64,000 nt of DNA from an uncultured Bacteroidales bacterium (GTDB lineage: Bacteria > Bacteroidota > Bacteroidia > Bacteroidales > UBA932). Below, in pieces: positions 26,349 to 34,912 of this stretch. Where the stretch lies: contig CALVAD010000001.1 of NCBI GenBank assembly GCA_944325495.1, positions 62,001 through 126,000 of the forward strand, in the 5' to 3' direction. The translations under genes and the position numbers were made by a program. Below the pieces are notes generated by a model. That model was not told where the DNA came from and did no database searches. It saw nothing but the letters and a program-made list of their open reading frames with translations. How positions within the stretch are numbered: the first letter of the stretch is position 1; each line of letters opens with the position of its first letter.

Positions 26349-26392
26349 GTCCCGAAGCAGGCGATAAACTTGGGAAAAGTCTGCTTCGGGAC
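26349..26392. repeat. Intergenic hairpin with GGGA-type loop (2)
   Basis: 14-bp arms GTCCCGAAGCAGGC (26349-26362) and 26379-26392 with one G-U pair enclose gataaacttgggaaaa. It is in tandem with the hairpin at 26285 and has related loop sequence but different arms. Confidence 0.65.
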
Positions 26393-26569
26393 TGCCTCCG
26401 CTCCGCCGGCGCCTTCAATCTGATGGCCGCAAGCGCTGACCGCATCAACTTCTAGGTATCGGTTTCAAGGGATTGCCAGCGGGCAGACTGCTTTCCGGTA
26501 GGCAGTAACTGAGGAAGTCTGTCCCGCGTGATGCCGTGATAGACAGGAAAGCCGGTAAAAATGGAAAGG

Positions 26570-27004
26570 CTATCTGCGGCTGCGGAAGAACTCGCTGACG
26601 AGAGCCGAGCAGTCGTCGGCGAGCACGCCCTTGCGGATTTCGGTCTTGGGATGCAGCAGGGAGGGGCTGAACAGGGAGCAGCCGCGCTTCGGGTCGTCGG
26701 CGCCGTAGACGAGCGCTCCCAATTGCGCCCAGTTCAGGGCTCCGGCGCACATCGGGCAGGGTTCCACGGTGACATACAAGGTGCAGTCGTTCAGATATTT
26801 TCCGCCGACGGCGGAGGTCGCCGCGGTGAGTGCTATCATTTCGGCGTGCGCGCTCGGATCGCCGAGCCTTTCGGTCATGTTGTGCCCGCGGGCGATGATC
26901 CTGCCCTTGCATACCACCACGGCCCCTATCGGAATCTCCCCCTCGGCCCCGGCCGCCTCGGCCTCCTTCAGCGCCTCGCGCATATATCTTTCATCAAAAT
27001 CCAT
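26570..27004 (-). CDS. tadA: tRNA-specific adenosine deaminase TadA
   Basis: 144 residues of the cytidine-deaminase fold. The zinc site is complete: AHAEMIAL (His and catalytic Glu, about residues 52-59) and EPCPMCAGAL (two Cys, about 82-91). It converts A34 to inosine in tRNA-Arg(ACG). Length and motifs fit TadA rather than a free-base deaminase, although guanine deaminases share the motifs. It is followed downstream by a gap containing hairpins and preceded by the alpha/beta hydrolase gene on the same strand. Confidence 0.85.
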   Translation of the reverse strand: MDFDERYMREALKEAEAAGAEGEIPIGAVVVCKGRIIARGHNMTERLGDPSAHAEMIALTAATSAVGGKYLNDCTLYVTVEPCPMCAGALNWAQLGALVYGADDPKRGCSLFSPSLLHPKTEIRKGVLADDCSALVSEFFRSRR

Positions 27005-27070
27005 CGCTTTTATCTTATGGCCTCACCGTCACCGCCGCTCCCAGACTGCCGGGAAAGACCTGTCGGCCCG

Positions 27071-27976
27071 TCAGACCAGCCTTTCAAGTATGTCGTTCCA
27101 GACCGTCTCCTTGCCGTTCTCGTTGAGTATCTCGTGGCGCATGCCGGGATAGAGCCGCACTTCGGCGGAGGCGTACCCGACCTTCTTCATGAGGCCGACG
27201 GCCTTCATCATGTCCTTCTCCGAAATCATGCACGGGTCGTCGGCTCCGGAAAGGAAATGCACCGGGAGTCCGGGGTTCGCCATCTTCCATCCCCTTGGCG
27301 AATAGCAGTCCTGCATGAGCCCCATCAGGTTGGAGAAGCCGTTCGCGGTGAAGCGGAACTGGCACAGGGGGTCGTTGTGGTATTCCTCGAGTATGCTCTT
27401 GTCCGAGCACACCCATGCGCTGTGCCAGCCTTCGTCGCGGAAAGGCTTGTTGTAGCTGCCGAAACTGAGCTTCTGGAGGAGCGCCGGGCGGTGCCGCGAG
27501 CCGCGGAACAGGGATATGCAGCCGGCGAGGAAGCGCCCTGCCCCCTTGGCGGGGTTGTCGCTCGGGGAGCCCACGACGAACAGATTGTCAATCATGTCGT
27601 CATGACGCTTCGTGAACGAGCGCACGGCCATCGAGCCCATGCTGTGTCCCAGCAGGTTGCGCCTGCGGCCGGGAAAGGCGGACGCGGTCCATTCCGCGAC
27701 GGCCCCTATGTCCTCCACCATGGCCTTCCAGCCGCCTCCGTACATGTAGCCGAGGTCCGCGGGGTCCTTGACCGAGGCTCCGTGGCCTCTGTGGTCATGG
27801 ATCACGCAGGTGTAGCCGTGCGCAGCCAGAAAGTCCATGAAGGGGATGTATCTTTCCTTGTGTTCGCACATTCCGTGCACCAGCTGCACCGTGCTTCCGG
27901 TCCCGCCTTCGGCCTCGCGCACCAGCACGGAAAGTTCCAGCCCGTCGGCCGGGGATTTCAGTTTCAGGGTTTCCAT
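27071..27976 (-). CDS. Alpha/beta hydrolase, lysophospholipase/monoglyceride lipase type
   Basis: 301 residues without a signal peptide. The nucleophile elbow is GHSMG (about residue 108), the acid lies in GADDPC and the catalytic His in YPGMRHEIL near the C-terminus. The oxyanion segment [12 protein letters not shown] fits the Hydrolase_4 (monoacylglycerol lipase) family. It is divergent from glpK with overlapping control region, so the pair could release and then phosphorylate glycerol from lipids; this link is inferred. Confidence 0.8.
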   Translation of the reverse strand: METLKLKSPADGLELSVLVREAEGGTGSTVQLVHGMCEHKERYIPFMDFLAAHGYTCVIHDHRGHGASVKDPADLGYMYGGGWKAMVEDIGAVAEWTASAFPGRRRNLLGHSMGSMAVRSFTKRHDDMIDNLFVVGSPSDNPAKGAGRFLAGCISLFRGSRHRPALLQKLSFGSYNKPFRDEGWHSAWVCSDKSILEEYHNDPLCQFRFTANGFSNLMGLMQDCYSPRGWKMANPGLPVHFLSGADDPCMISEKDMMKAVGLMKKVGYASAEVRLYPGMRHEILNENGKETVWNDILERLV

Positions 27977-27981
27977 GCCTG

Positions 27982-28009
27982 CAAAAATATCAAGTTTTTA
28001 GTAAGTTTG
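27982..28009. promoter_or_regulatory. Divergent promoters for hydrolase and glpK
   Basis: A minus-strand TATTTTTG (27989-27982) and a plus-strand TAAGTTTG (28002-28009) stand back to back 12 bp apart. Each lies only 5 bp from the respective ATG (27976 and 28015), so transcripts would have almost no leader. No -33 TTTG is evident for either. Confidence 0.5.
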
Positions 28010-28014
28010 CAGAC

Positions 28015-29484
28015 ATGGACAGATATATTTTGGCTCTTGACCAGGGGACGGGCAGTTCCAAGGCGATCATATTCGACACCGAAGGCCGGCAGCTTTCCTG
28101 TTTCCAGAAGGAGACGACCCTGCTTTTCCCGCGGCAGGGATGGGTGGAGCAGAACGCCGTGAAGATATGGCGCTCGGTCAGGACGCTGCTCGGAGAGGCG
28201 GTGGCCAGCGTCGGTGACGGCGAGATCGCGGCGCTCGGAATAAGCAACCAGAGGGAGACCACGATAGTCTGGGACGCCGTCTCCGGGCGGCCGATATGCA
28301 ATGCGATAGTGTGGCAGGACAGACGGTCGTCGGACTATTGCGACCAGTTGAAGGCCCACGGGCTCGAGGAGATGATAAGGGAGAAGACCGGCCTGATCAT
28401 CGACGCCTACTTCAGCGCCACCAAGATACGGTGGATACTCGACAACGTGCCGGGCGCCATGGACAAGGCGAAGGCCGGACGCCTGCGTTTCGGGACCATG
28501 GACTCATGGCTGGTGTGGAACCTGACGGGAGGAGAGGTCCATGTGACCGATGTCACCAACGCCTCCAGGACCATGCTGTTCAACATCAACACCCTGCAAT
28601 GGGACGACGAGCTGCTCAACCTCTTCGGCATACCGGAGTCCATGCTGCCGGAGGTCTGCGATTCCGCGGGGACGGTCGGGGAGACGACGGTCCTGGGCCG
28701 CAGCATACCCATATCCGGCATAATAGGCGACCAGCAGTCCTCGCTTTTCGGACAGATGTGCGTGGAGGAGGGCGCCGTCAAGAACACCTACGGGACAGGC
28801 TGCTTCCTGCTCATGAACTGCGGAAACAGGCCCGTGCTCTCGGAGAACCGGCTGCTCACCACCGTGGCATGGAAAATCGGCGACAGGGTCGACTATGCGC
28901 TCGAAGGCAGCATCTTCGTGGCCGGCGCCGTCGTGCGATGGCTGCGCGACGGGCTCGGACTGATCAGCGAGTCTTCCGAAATCGAATCCCTTGCGGCCTC
29001 GGTCCCCGACAGCGGCGGCGTATATTTCGTGCCGGCGCTGACCGGCATGGGGGCGCCATACTGGAATCCGGACGCCAGGGGCGTCATCACGGGACTCACG
29101 CTCGGGGTGTCGGCCGCCCATATCGCGAGGGCGGCTTTGGAAGGCATAGCTTTCCAGATCATGGACGTGGTGGCCGCGATGGAGCGGGACGCCGGCATTC
29201 TGATTTCCGAGCTGAAGGTCGACGGAGGCGCGTCGCGGAACAATCTGATGATGCAGTTCCAGGCCGATGTGCTCGGGACGGAGGTCATACGCTCCTCCCT
29301 GTCCGAGGTCACGGCTCTCGGAGCCGCCTACATGGCCGGGCTGGGAGTCGGGATATGGAAATCCATAGGCGAGCTCAAGGACCACTGGGAGTCGGGGAGG
29401 AGGTTCTCGCGCCGTGCGTCGGAGAGACGCATGAACGAAGCGCGGGCTGCATGGGCGGCGGCTGTCAAAAAGGCCCTCGCCTGA
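28015..29484 (+). CDS. glpK: Glycerol kinase
   Basis: 489 residues, full length for the FGGY family. The N-terminal phosphate loop [14 protein letters not shown] (about 5-18), the [10 protein letters not shown] motif (about 80), the glycerol-binding [10 protein letters not shown] and the FGGY-type [11 protein letters not shown] with [15 protein letters not shown] near residue 400 identify GlpK. It makes glycerol-3-phosphate from glycerol and ATP in the cytoplasm. Divergent from a lipase-like gene; an aquaporin gene lies at 52 kb. Confidence 0.93.
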   Translation: MDRYILALDQGTGSSKAIIFDTEGRQLSCFQKETTLLFPRQGWVEQNAVKIWRSVRTLLGEAVASVGDGEIAALGISNQRETTIVWDAVSGRPICNAIVWQDRRSSDYCDQLKAHGLEEMIREKTGLIIDAYFSATKIRWILDNVPGAMDKAKAGRLRFGTMDSWLVWNLTGGEVHVTDVTNASRTMLFNINTLQWDDELLNLFGIPESMLPEVCDSAGTVGETTVLGRSIPISGIIGDQQSSLFGQMCVEEGAVKNTYGTGCFLLMNCGNRPVLSENRLLTTVAWKIGDRVDYALEGSIFVAGAVVRWLRDGLGLISESSEIESLAASVPDSGGVYFVPALTGMGAPYWNPDARGVITGLTLGVSAAHIARAALEGIAFQIMDVVAAMERDAGILISELKVDGGASRNNLMMQFQADVLGTEVIRSSLSEVTALGAAYMAGLGVGIWKSIGELKDHWESGRRFSRRASERRMNEARAAWAAAVKKALA

Positions 29485-29546
29485 GTCCGGCCGCTTGAAA
29501 CTTTCGGAAAAAAGTTTCATATTTGTCAGATGCTAAAATCTGAAGG

Positions 29547-32147
29547 ATGAAACTTTTTCTGATTGACGGGCATGCCCTGATCTTCAAGATGTACTATGCC
29601 TTCCTGGGCAGGCACATAGTCAATTCCCGCGGAGTCGACACATCCATACTCTTCGGATTCACGAAATATCTTCTGGAGCTGCTCGAAAGGGAGAAGCCGA
29701 CCCATGTGGCCGTGAGCTTCGATCCTCCCGGCGGCACCTTCCGCAACAGGCTGTATCCCGAGTACAAGGCCAACCGCGAGGCGACCCCGCAGCTGGTGAT
29801 CGACGCGCTGGAGCCGCTGACCGGAATAGTCAGGGCCATGAACATACCGGTGCTGATGGTCCCCGGCTACGAGGCGGACGATGTCATAGGCTCGGCCGCC
29901 CGGCGTTTCGCCTCTCCGGACATGGATGTCTACATGGTCACGCCCGACAAGGATTACGGCCAGCTTGTGGCTCCGCATATATGGCAGTACCGTCCCGGCA
30001 AGTCGGGCGCCGACAACGAACTGCTCGGCGAGGCCGAGGTCTGCGCCAAATGGAAGATATCCTCTCCGCTGCAGGTCATCGACATACTGACGCTCTGCGG
30101 CGATTCTTCGGACAATGTGCCGGGAGTGCAGGGTGTAGGCCCGGTCGGCGCCGCCAAGCTGCTGTCGCAGTATTCGAGCGTCGAAGGCATATACGAGCAT
30201 ATCGGCGAGCTTACCGCGCGCCAGCAGCAGCTGTTCAGGGCGGCCGAGGACCATATAGCGCTCTCGCGCGAACTGGTCACGATAAAGACGGACATACCTC
30301 TCGACGTCAGCGCCGACGACATGCGCATCGCGACGGTGCGCACCCGCGAGCTGGAGGCTCTGATGGACGAATATGAATTCCCGTCGCTCAAGCGTCTTCT
30401 GCTGAAGTTCCCCTCCGGAGCGCCGGAGTCCGGGAACGCGTCCGCGGAGAGGAAAAGTCTGCCGGAGCCGCAGATGGTGAGACCGGCGGAGATCGCCGCC
30501 GGCAGGATAGCCCTGAACCTTGATGGCGGAAAGCTGTATGTGGCCGCGGACGGCAGATGCGCCGAAGGTGCTCCGGAGGAATTCAGGACGCTGCTCGAGG
30601 ACGCTGCCGTGACCAAGGCGGGAGCCGGTCTGAAATCCATGATGAACGCGTTCGCAGCCGCCGGAATCGAACTGCGCGGCAGGCTTGAGGACGTCGAGCT
30701 CATGCACTACCTGCTGAATCCCGAGAGCGGCCATGCCTTCGACAGGCTGGTCCGCGGCTATCTCGGCGTGGATCTTTCGGCCGGCTCCGATGCGGAGCCG
30801 GCGGGCCTTTTCGACGAGATTCCCGAGAGCGACGGCCGCGACAGGATCATGGAGACGGCGGCGGTGCTGCCGCTCGCGGACGCGCTCGGAGCGGAAATCG
30901 ACAGGACCGAGGGCATGCGCCGCCTTTACGACGAGATAGAGGAGCCTCTGCTGTCGGTGCTCTCGCGCATGGAGACGACGGGCGTGAAGGTGGACCTCGA
31001 TTCGCTGAAGGACTATGCGGACGGCCTCAGGAAGGAAATGCTTGAAAAGGAGGCGGCCGTGCGCGACCTCGCGGGCGAACCGGAACTGAACCTCGCGTCG
31101 CCCAGGCAGATAGGCGTGCTGATATACGAGAAGATGAAGCTGGATCCCAAGGCCAGGAAGCCGAAGTCGGGCAACTGGCCCACCGACGAGAGGACGCTTC
31201 AGGAACTTGCCGACCGCAGCCCCGTGATAGACCTGATACTGGACTACCGCGGCCTGCGCAAGCTGCTGTCGACCTATATCGAACCGTTCGCCGGTTATGT
31301 GTCGCCGGCCGACGGGCGCGTGCACACGACATTCAACCAGACGCTCACCTCCACCGGACGGCTGTCGTCCTCCAATCCCAATCTCCAGAACATCCCGATA
31401 CGCAGCGACCAGGGCAGGGAGATACGCCGCGCCTTCGTGCCGGGCAGCCCCGGCAGCGTCATGATGTCGGCTGACTATTCCCAGATAGAGCTCAGGATAA
31501 TGGCCCATCTGAGCGGAGACGAGCACCTTGTCTCGGCCTTCAAGGCGGGGCAGGACATACATTCCGCCACGGCCGCGAAGATTTTCGGCGAAAGGCTCGA
31601 AGACGTGACTCCGGACCAGCGCAGGGTGGCCAAGACCGTCAACTTCGGAATAATGTACGGCATGTCCTCGTTCGGGCTCAGCCAGAGACTGCGCTGCCCG
31701 CGCCAGGAGGCCAGGAAGATAATAGACGACTATTTCGCGTCCTTCCCCGCGATACGCGGCTTCATCGATTCGACCCTCGCCGCCGCCAGGGAGAACGGCT
31801 ATGTCGAGACCATGTTCGGCCGGCGCCGGTATATTCCGGACCTCAATTCCGGCAATGCCACGGTGAGGGCGCTCGCCGAGCGCAACGCCGTGAACGCGCC
31901 CATACAGGGGACGGCCGCGGACATCATCAAGCTGGCGATGAACCATGTGGACCGCAGGATCAGGGAGGACGGCATGAAATCCCGAATGGTGCTCCAGATA
32001 CACGACGAACTCCTGCTCGAAGTCCCCGGGGCCGAGATAGAGGCGGCCCGGAAGATGCTGGTGTCCGAGATGGAGAATGTAATCAGCCTTTCGGTTCCGC
32101 TTACAGTAGAGTGCAATTATGGAAAAAACTGGCTTGAAGCCCATTGA
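29547..32147 (+). CDS. polA: DNA polymerase I, proofreading motifs absent
   Basis: 866 residues. Domains in order: 5' nuclease (MKLFLIDGHALIFKMYYAF to about 290, with VPGYEADDVIG and TPDKDYGQLV), a 3'-5' exonuclease-fold region (about 310-460), and the family A polymerase (motif A SADYSQIELRIMAHLSG, motif B RRVAKTVNFGIMYGMS, motif C LQIHDELLLEV). In the middle domain the Exo I Asp-x-Glu is replaced by ALNLDGG, and neither the Exo II Asp nor the Exo III Tyr-x-x-x-Asp is visible, so proofreading is probably lost. Works in Okazaki fragment processing and repair. Its end overlaps the sigma-factor gene by 29 bp. Confidence 0.93.
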   Translation: MKLFLIDGHALIFKMYYAFLGRHIVNSRGVDTSILFGFTKYLLELLEREKPTHVAVSFDPPGGTFRNRLYPEYKANREATPQLVIDALEPLTGIVRAMNIPVLMVPGYEADDVIGSAARRFASPDMDVYMVTPDKDYGQLVAPHIWQYRPGKSGADNELLGEAEVCAKWKISSPLQVIDILTLCGDSSDNVPGVQGVGPVGAAKLLSQYSSVEGIYEHIGELTARQQQLFRAAEDHIALSRELVTIKTDIPLDVSADDMRIATVRTRELEALMDEYEFPSLKRLLLKFPSGAPESGNASAERKSLPEPQMVRPAEIAAGRIALNLDGGKLYVAADGRCAEGAPEEFRTLLEDAAVTKAGAGLKSMMNAFAAAGIELRGRLEDVELMHYLLNPESGHAFDRLVRGYLGVDLSAGSDAEPAGLFDEIPESDGRDRIMETAAVLPLADALGAEIDRTEGMRRLYDEIEEPLLSVLSRMETTGVKVDLDSLKDYADGLRKEMLEKEAAVRDLAGEPELNLASPRQIGVLIYEKMKLDPKARKPKSGNWPTDERTLQELADRSPVIDLILDYRGLRKLLSTYIEPFAGYVSPADGRVHTTFNQTLTSTGRLSSSNPNLQNIPIRSDQGREIRRAFVPGSPGSVMMSADYSQIELRIMAHLSGDEHLVSAFKAGQDIHSATAAKIFGERLEDVTPDQRRVAKTVNFGIMYGMSSFGLSQRLRCPRQEARKIIDDYFASFPAIRGFIDSTLAAARENGYVETMFGRRRYIPDLNSGNATVRALAERNAVNAPIQGTAADIIKLAMNHVDRRIREDGMKSRMVLQIHDELLLEVPGAEIEAARKMLVSEMENVISLSVPLTVECNYGKNWLEAH

Positions 32148-32727
32148 CGAACTTGTACGGCGCGCCATTATAGGTGACGGCGCCGCATTCACCGAACTCT
32201 GGGACACCAACATAGAGTCCCTGAGGGCGTATCTCGCAGGGACGGTCATGAAGCAGTATGACACGTTCCATATCGACGACATCTGCTCCCGCAGCTTCGA
32301 GAAGGCCTTCCGCCAGATAAGGAGCTACGATCCTTCGCGCAGCAAGTTCTCCACATGGCTCAGGGCGATAGCGCGCAACACCGCGCTGGATACGATAGAG
32401 GCCGAGGAGAGGTCCAGCAGGAAGTTCGTCTCCATCGATGACGGGGACACGCGGGTTGCCGTGATCGACAACATGGGGGACGGCGAGTCGACCCCGCTTG
32501 ACAGCATAATCAAGGACGAGGACGAGGAGAAGCTCGGACGCTACATAGCCGCCCTGCCCGAGCTTTACAGGGAAGTGGCCTCCAAGCGTCTCATAGAAGG
32601 GCTGCAGTATAAGGAGATCGCCGATGAGACCGGCCTGGCGCTGAACACGGTCCGCACCAGGATACGCAGGGCGAAGGCGCTGATAGACAACATGAAAGCA
32701 GATGACGAAAATGACTGGGAGCGATAA
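32119..32727 (+). CDS. ECF-type RNA polymerase sigma factor
   Basis: 202 residues. Region 2 (ICSRSFEKAFRQIRSYDPSRSKFSTWLRAIARNTALD, about 55-90) and region 4 (LPELYREVASKRLIEGLQYKEIADETG then NTVRTRIRRAK, about 135-185) are clear. An acidic linker separates them. The start is inside the end of polA and its end overlaps rsmG by 26 bp, so the three are co-transcribed. No anti-sigma gene is adjacent, unlike the sigma/anti-sigma pairs beside SusC loci; a general or stress role is inferred. Confidence 0.88.
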   Translation: MEKTGLKPIDELVRRAIIGDGAAFTELWDTNIESLRAYLAGTVMKQYDTFHIDDICSRSFEKAFRQIRSYDPSRSKFSTWLRAIARNTALDTIEAEERSSRKFVSIDDGDTRVAVIDNMGDGESTPLDSIIKDEDEEKLGRYIAALPELYREVASKRLIEGLQYKEIADETGLALNTVRTRIRRAKALIDNMKADDENDWER

Positions 32728-33349
32728 GGAGAAACTGACCGGGCTGTACCGGGAGTGGAACGCGAAGATCAATGTCGTGTCGCGCAAGGATGTGGACAAT
32801 CTCTATGAGCATCATGTGCTGCATTCTCTGGCGATAGCCGAATATGTGCGGCGCTTCTACGGCGAGGACGGCTGGAAGCCCGGGGAGTGCGTGCTGGATG
32901 TCGGGACGGGAGGCGGTTTCCCCGGCATTCCTCTGGCCATGGAATTTCCGGAGCTCCATTTCACTCTCTGCGATTCGATAGGCAAGAAGATACTCGTGGC
33001 CCGTTCGGTCGCCGAAGCTCTCGGTCTGGAGAACGTGGACTGCGTCAACGCCAGGGCCGAGGCCGTCCCGGGAAATTTCGACTGGGTGGTTACCCGGGCG
33101 GTGACATCCCTCGCTAAACTCTATCCCTGGGTGGCCGGCCGCTTCCGCCGGAGCATAATCTGCCTGAAAGGCGGCGACGTGGATGCGGAAATAGACGAGT
33201 TCTGCGCGAAATGCCGCGTCGGAACGGGCAGCGTGAGGAAATGGAGAATCTCCGAATGGCTTGAAAGTGATTATTTCACAGAAAAATTTGTAATTGAAAT
33301 CGGAAAAGATTACCTTTGTCCTCCCGTTTTTGAGAAATTAAAAAAATAG
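32702..33349 (+). CDS. rsmG: 16S rRNA (guanine527-N7)-methyltransferase RsmG
   Basis: 215 residues. The N-terminal [15 protein letters not shown] segment and HVLHSL are RsmG signatures, followed by the SAM-binding [16 protein letters not shown] (about 62-77) and DCVNARAE. It methylates G527 in the 530 loop of 16S rRNA. Start ATG 32702 overlaps the sigma gene; ATG 32711 is an alternative. Promoter elements for rpmH lie in its last 60 bp. Confidence 0.93.
   Translation: MTKMTGSDKEKLTGLYREWNAKINVVSRKDVDNLYEHHVLHSLAIAEYVRRFYGEDGWKPGECVLDVGTGGGFPGIPLAMEFPELHFTLCDSIGKKILVARSVAEALGLENVDCVNARAEAVPGNFDWVVTRAVTSLAKLYPWVAGRFRRSIICLKGGDVDAEIDEFCAKCRVGTGSVRKWRISEWLESDYFTEKFVIEIGKDYLCPPVFEKLKK
33287..33318 (+). 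promoter_or_regulatory. rpmH promoter inside rsmG 3' end
   Basis: TTTG (33287-33290), 20 bp, then TACCTTTG (33311-33318): an exact fit to the Bacteroidetes consensus TTTG-N19-21-TAnnTTTG. Transcription would start near 33325, about 29 bp before rpmH. Confidence 0.8.
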
Positions 33350-33353
33350 AATA

Positions 33354-33506
33354 ATGAAAAGGACATATCAACCTTCGAACCGCAAGAGAGTCAACAAGCA
33401 TGGCTTTCGCGAGCGCATGAGCACTCCCAACGGACGCAGGGTGCTCGCATCCCGCCGTGCCCACGGACGCAAGAAACTTACCGTTTCGTCAGAGGACCGC
33501 TTCTAA
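33354..33506 (+). CDS. rpmH: Ribosomal protein bL34
   Basis: A 50-residue basic protein beginning [17 protein letters not shown], with the invariant L34 motifs [25 protein letters not shown] slightly varied. It is a structural protein of the large ribosomal subunit. It has its own consensus promoter and is followed by a terminator hairpin at 33529. Here it sits after rsmG rather than beside dnaA/rnpA. Confidence 0.97.
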   Translation: MKRTYQPSNRKRVNKHGFRERMSTPNGRRVLASRRAHGRKKLTVSSEDRF

Positions 33507-33528
33507 TCCGCAGCAGTCCATAAAGATA

Positions 33529-33566
33529 CGGAGCAGGCTGGCCTTTATTCAGGTCAGCCTGCTCCG
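33529..33566 (+). terminator. Hairpin terminator after rpmH
   Basis: A perfect 12-bp stem, CGGAGCAGGCTG (33529-33540) with 33555-33566, and a 14-nt loop. It lacks a T-run, so it may be a processing or attenuating hairpin rather than a strict intrinsic terminator. Confidence 0.6.
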
Positions 33567-33676
33567 CGTTCGGGTCTTGCCGATTCCGATTTCTTCACAT
33601 GCCGCAGTTGCCATGTCTGCGAACAGGTGCCGCCTTCCGCCGCAACCGGTGTTTTGCGCAAGCCGTTAAGACTTCG

Positions 33677-33740
33677 GCCGCAGCCTGCCGCGAGGGAGGC
33701 TTTCCACGAATCCACCGCCTCACGAGCGGCAGGCTGCGGC
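33677..33740. repeat. Intergenic hairpin before alr
   Basis: Perfect 15-bp arms GCCGCAGCCTGCCGC (33677-33691) and 33726-33740, with GAGG/CCTC extending the pairing inside. It shares the GGCAGGC core of the hairpins near 26.3, 58.3 and 62.9 kb. Bases 33567-33676 show nothing else recognisable. Confidence 0.65.
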
Positions 33741-33771
33741 TTAAGCCCGCGTACATTAGGCAATAATTTCC

Positions 33772-33779
33772 TATCTTTG
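33772..33779 (+). promoter_or_regulatory. -7 box for alr operon
   Basis: TATCTTTG matches TAnnTTTG, 23 bp before ATG 33803. No TTTG at the -33 spacing. Confidence 0.55.
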
Positions 33780-33802
33780 TCAGGATTCAGTCAGACTGAC
33801 AG

Positions 33803-34912
33803 ATGAACAACGAAAACGACTTCTCACGGCTGGAACTCAGCGTTCCGGCCTGTCGGAACAACTATAGATACTTCCGTTCCCTGCTCAGGCCCTCCACGCG
33901 TATGCTGGTGCTCGTCAAGGCCAACGCCTACGGCCACGGAGCGGTGGAATTCGCCTCCATGCTCCAGTCGGAAGGTGCGGACTACCTTGCGGTGGCCCTT
34001 CCCGTAGAAGGCGTGGAACTCAGGCGCAACGGCATCTCCCTGCCCATACTCGTGCTGACGGCCGGGACCGACTTCTTTCCCGAGATAATCAGCTGCCGGC
34101 TCGAACCGGGCATCCCCAACCTCTACACTCTCGAAGCGCTGTGCAAGGTCCTCAGGGAGCGAGGCGTCAAATCATACCCCGTGCATGTCAAGCTCGACAC
34201 CGGCATGCACCGTCTCGGCTTCATGCCCGACGAGCTGCCGGCGCTCGAAAGATTCCTCAAGGAGCACGACGAAGTCTCGGTCAAGTCAGTGTATTCCCAT
34301 CTTGCGGCGTCGGAGGATCCGGCCGAAGACGAATTCACGCTCTCGCAGGTGCGGACTTTCGAAAAAGGGGCGGCGGAGCTGGGACAGGCGCTCGGCTACA
34401 TGCCCATGCGGCATATTCTCAACTCCGCAGGCATCGAGCGTTTCCCGCAGTTCCAGTTCGACATGGTGCGGCTGGGAATCGGAATATACGGCATAAGCGC
34501 ATTGCCGGACGTGAAGCTCGAACCTGTAGCTTCGCTGAAGGTCAAGGTCCTGCAGGTCAAGAAGCTCGTCCCGGGCGACACCATAGGCTACGGACGCCGC
34601 GGGCATGTCCCGCCGGGCGGCATGGAGACCGCCACCATCCCCGTAGGATATGCCGACGGAATCGACCGGCATCTGGGCTGCGGGGCGGCGAGCTTCAGCG
34701 TCAACGGCCACCGTGCGCCGACCGTAGGCAACATCTGCATGGACATGTGCATGCTGGATGTCACGGGGCTGGGCGTCAGGGCCGGGGATACCGTGACCAT
34801 ATTCGGGAAGGACCCTTCGATAAGCGAGCTGGCGCACATACTGGGCACCATACCGTATGAGATACTGACTTCGGTGCCCCACAGGATAGAGAGGATAATA
34901 GTGAAGAGATAA
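33803..34912 (+). CDS. alr: Alanine racemase
   Basis: 369 residues. The PLP-binding lysine is in VLVKANAYGHGAVEF (about residues 34-48), the catalytic Tyr in IPVGYADGIDRHLG (about 275), and other signatures are HVKLDTGMHRLGF and GNICMDMCMLDV. It interconverts L- and D-alanine for peptidoglycan. Length is that of stand-alone Alr, not the MurF-Alr fusion known in some Bacteroidetes. Its stop overlaps the rmuC start (TAATG), opening a tightly packed operon. Confidence 0.93.
   Translation: MNNENDFSRLELSVPACRNNYRYFRSLLRPSTRMLVLVKANAYGHGAVEFASMLQSEGADYLAVALPVEGVELRRNGISLPILVLTAGTDFFPEIISCRLEPGIPNLYTLEALCKVLRERGVKSYPVHVKLDTGMHRLGFMPDELPALERFLKEHDEVSVKSVYSHLAASEDPAEDEFTLSQVRTFEKGAAELGQALGYMPMRHILNSAGIERFPQFQFDMVRLGIGIYGISALPDVKLEPVASLKVKVLQVKKLVPGDTIGYGRRGHVPPGGMETATIPVGYADGIDRHLGCGAASFSVNGHRAPTVGNICMDMCMLDVTGLGVRAGDTVTIFGKDPSISELAHILGTIPYEILTSVPHRIERIIVKR

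Noticed and set aside
26561..28162. Long open frame (533 codons) on the plus strand
   Set aside because: It is antisense to tadA and the alpha/beta hydrolase, both with full catalytic motifs; long shadow frames are common in GC-rich DNA.
29526..32282. 918-codon open frame on the minus strand
   Set aside because: Exactly antisense to polA, low-complexity His/Arg/Gly-rich translation without domains; a codon-bias shadow.
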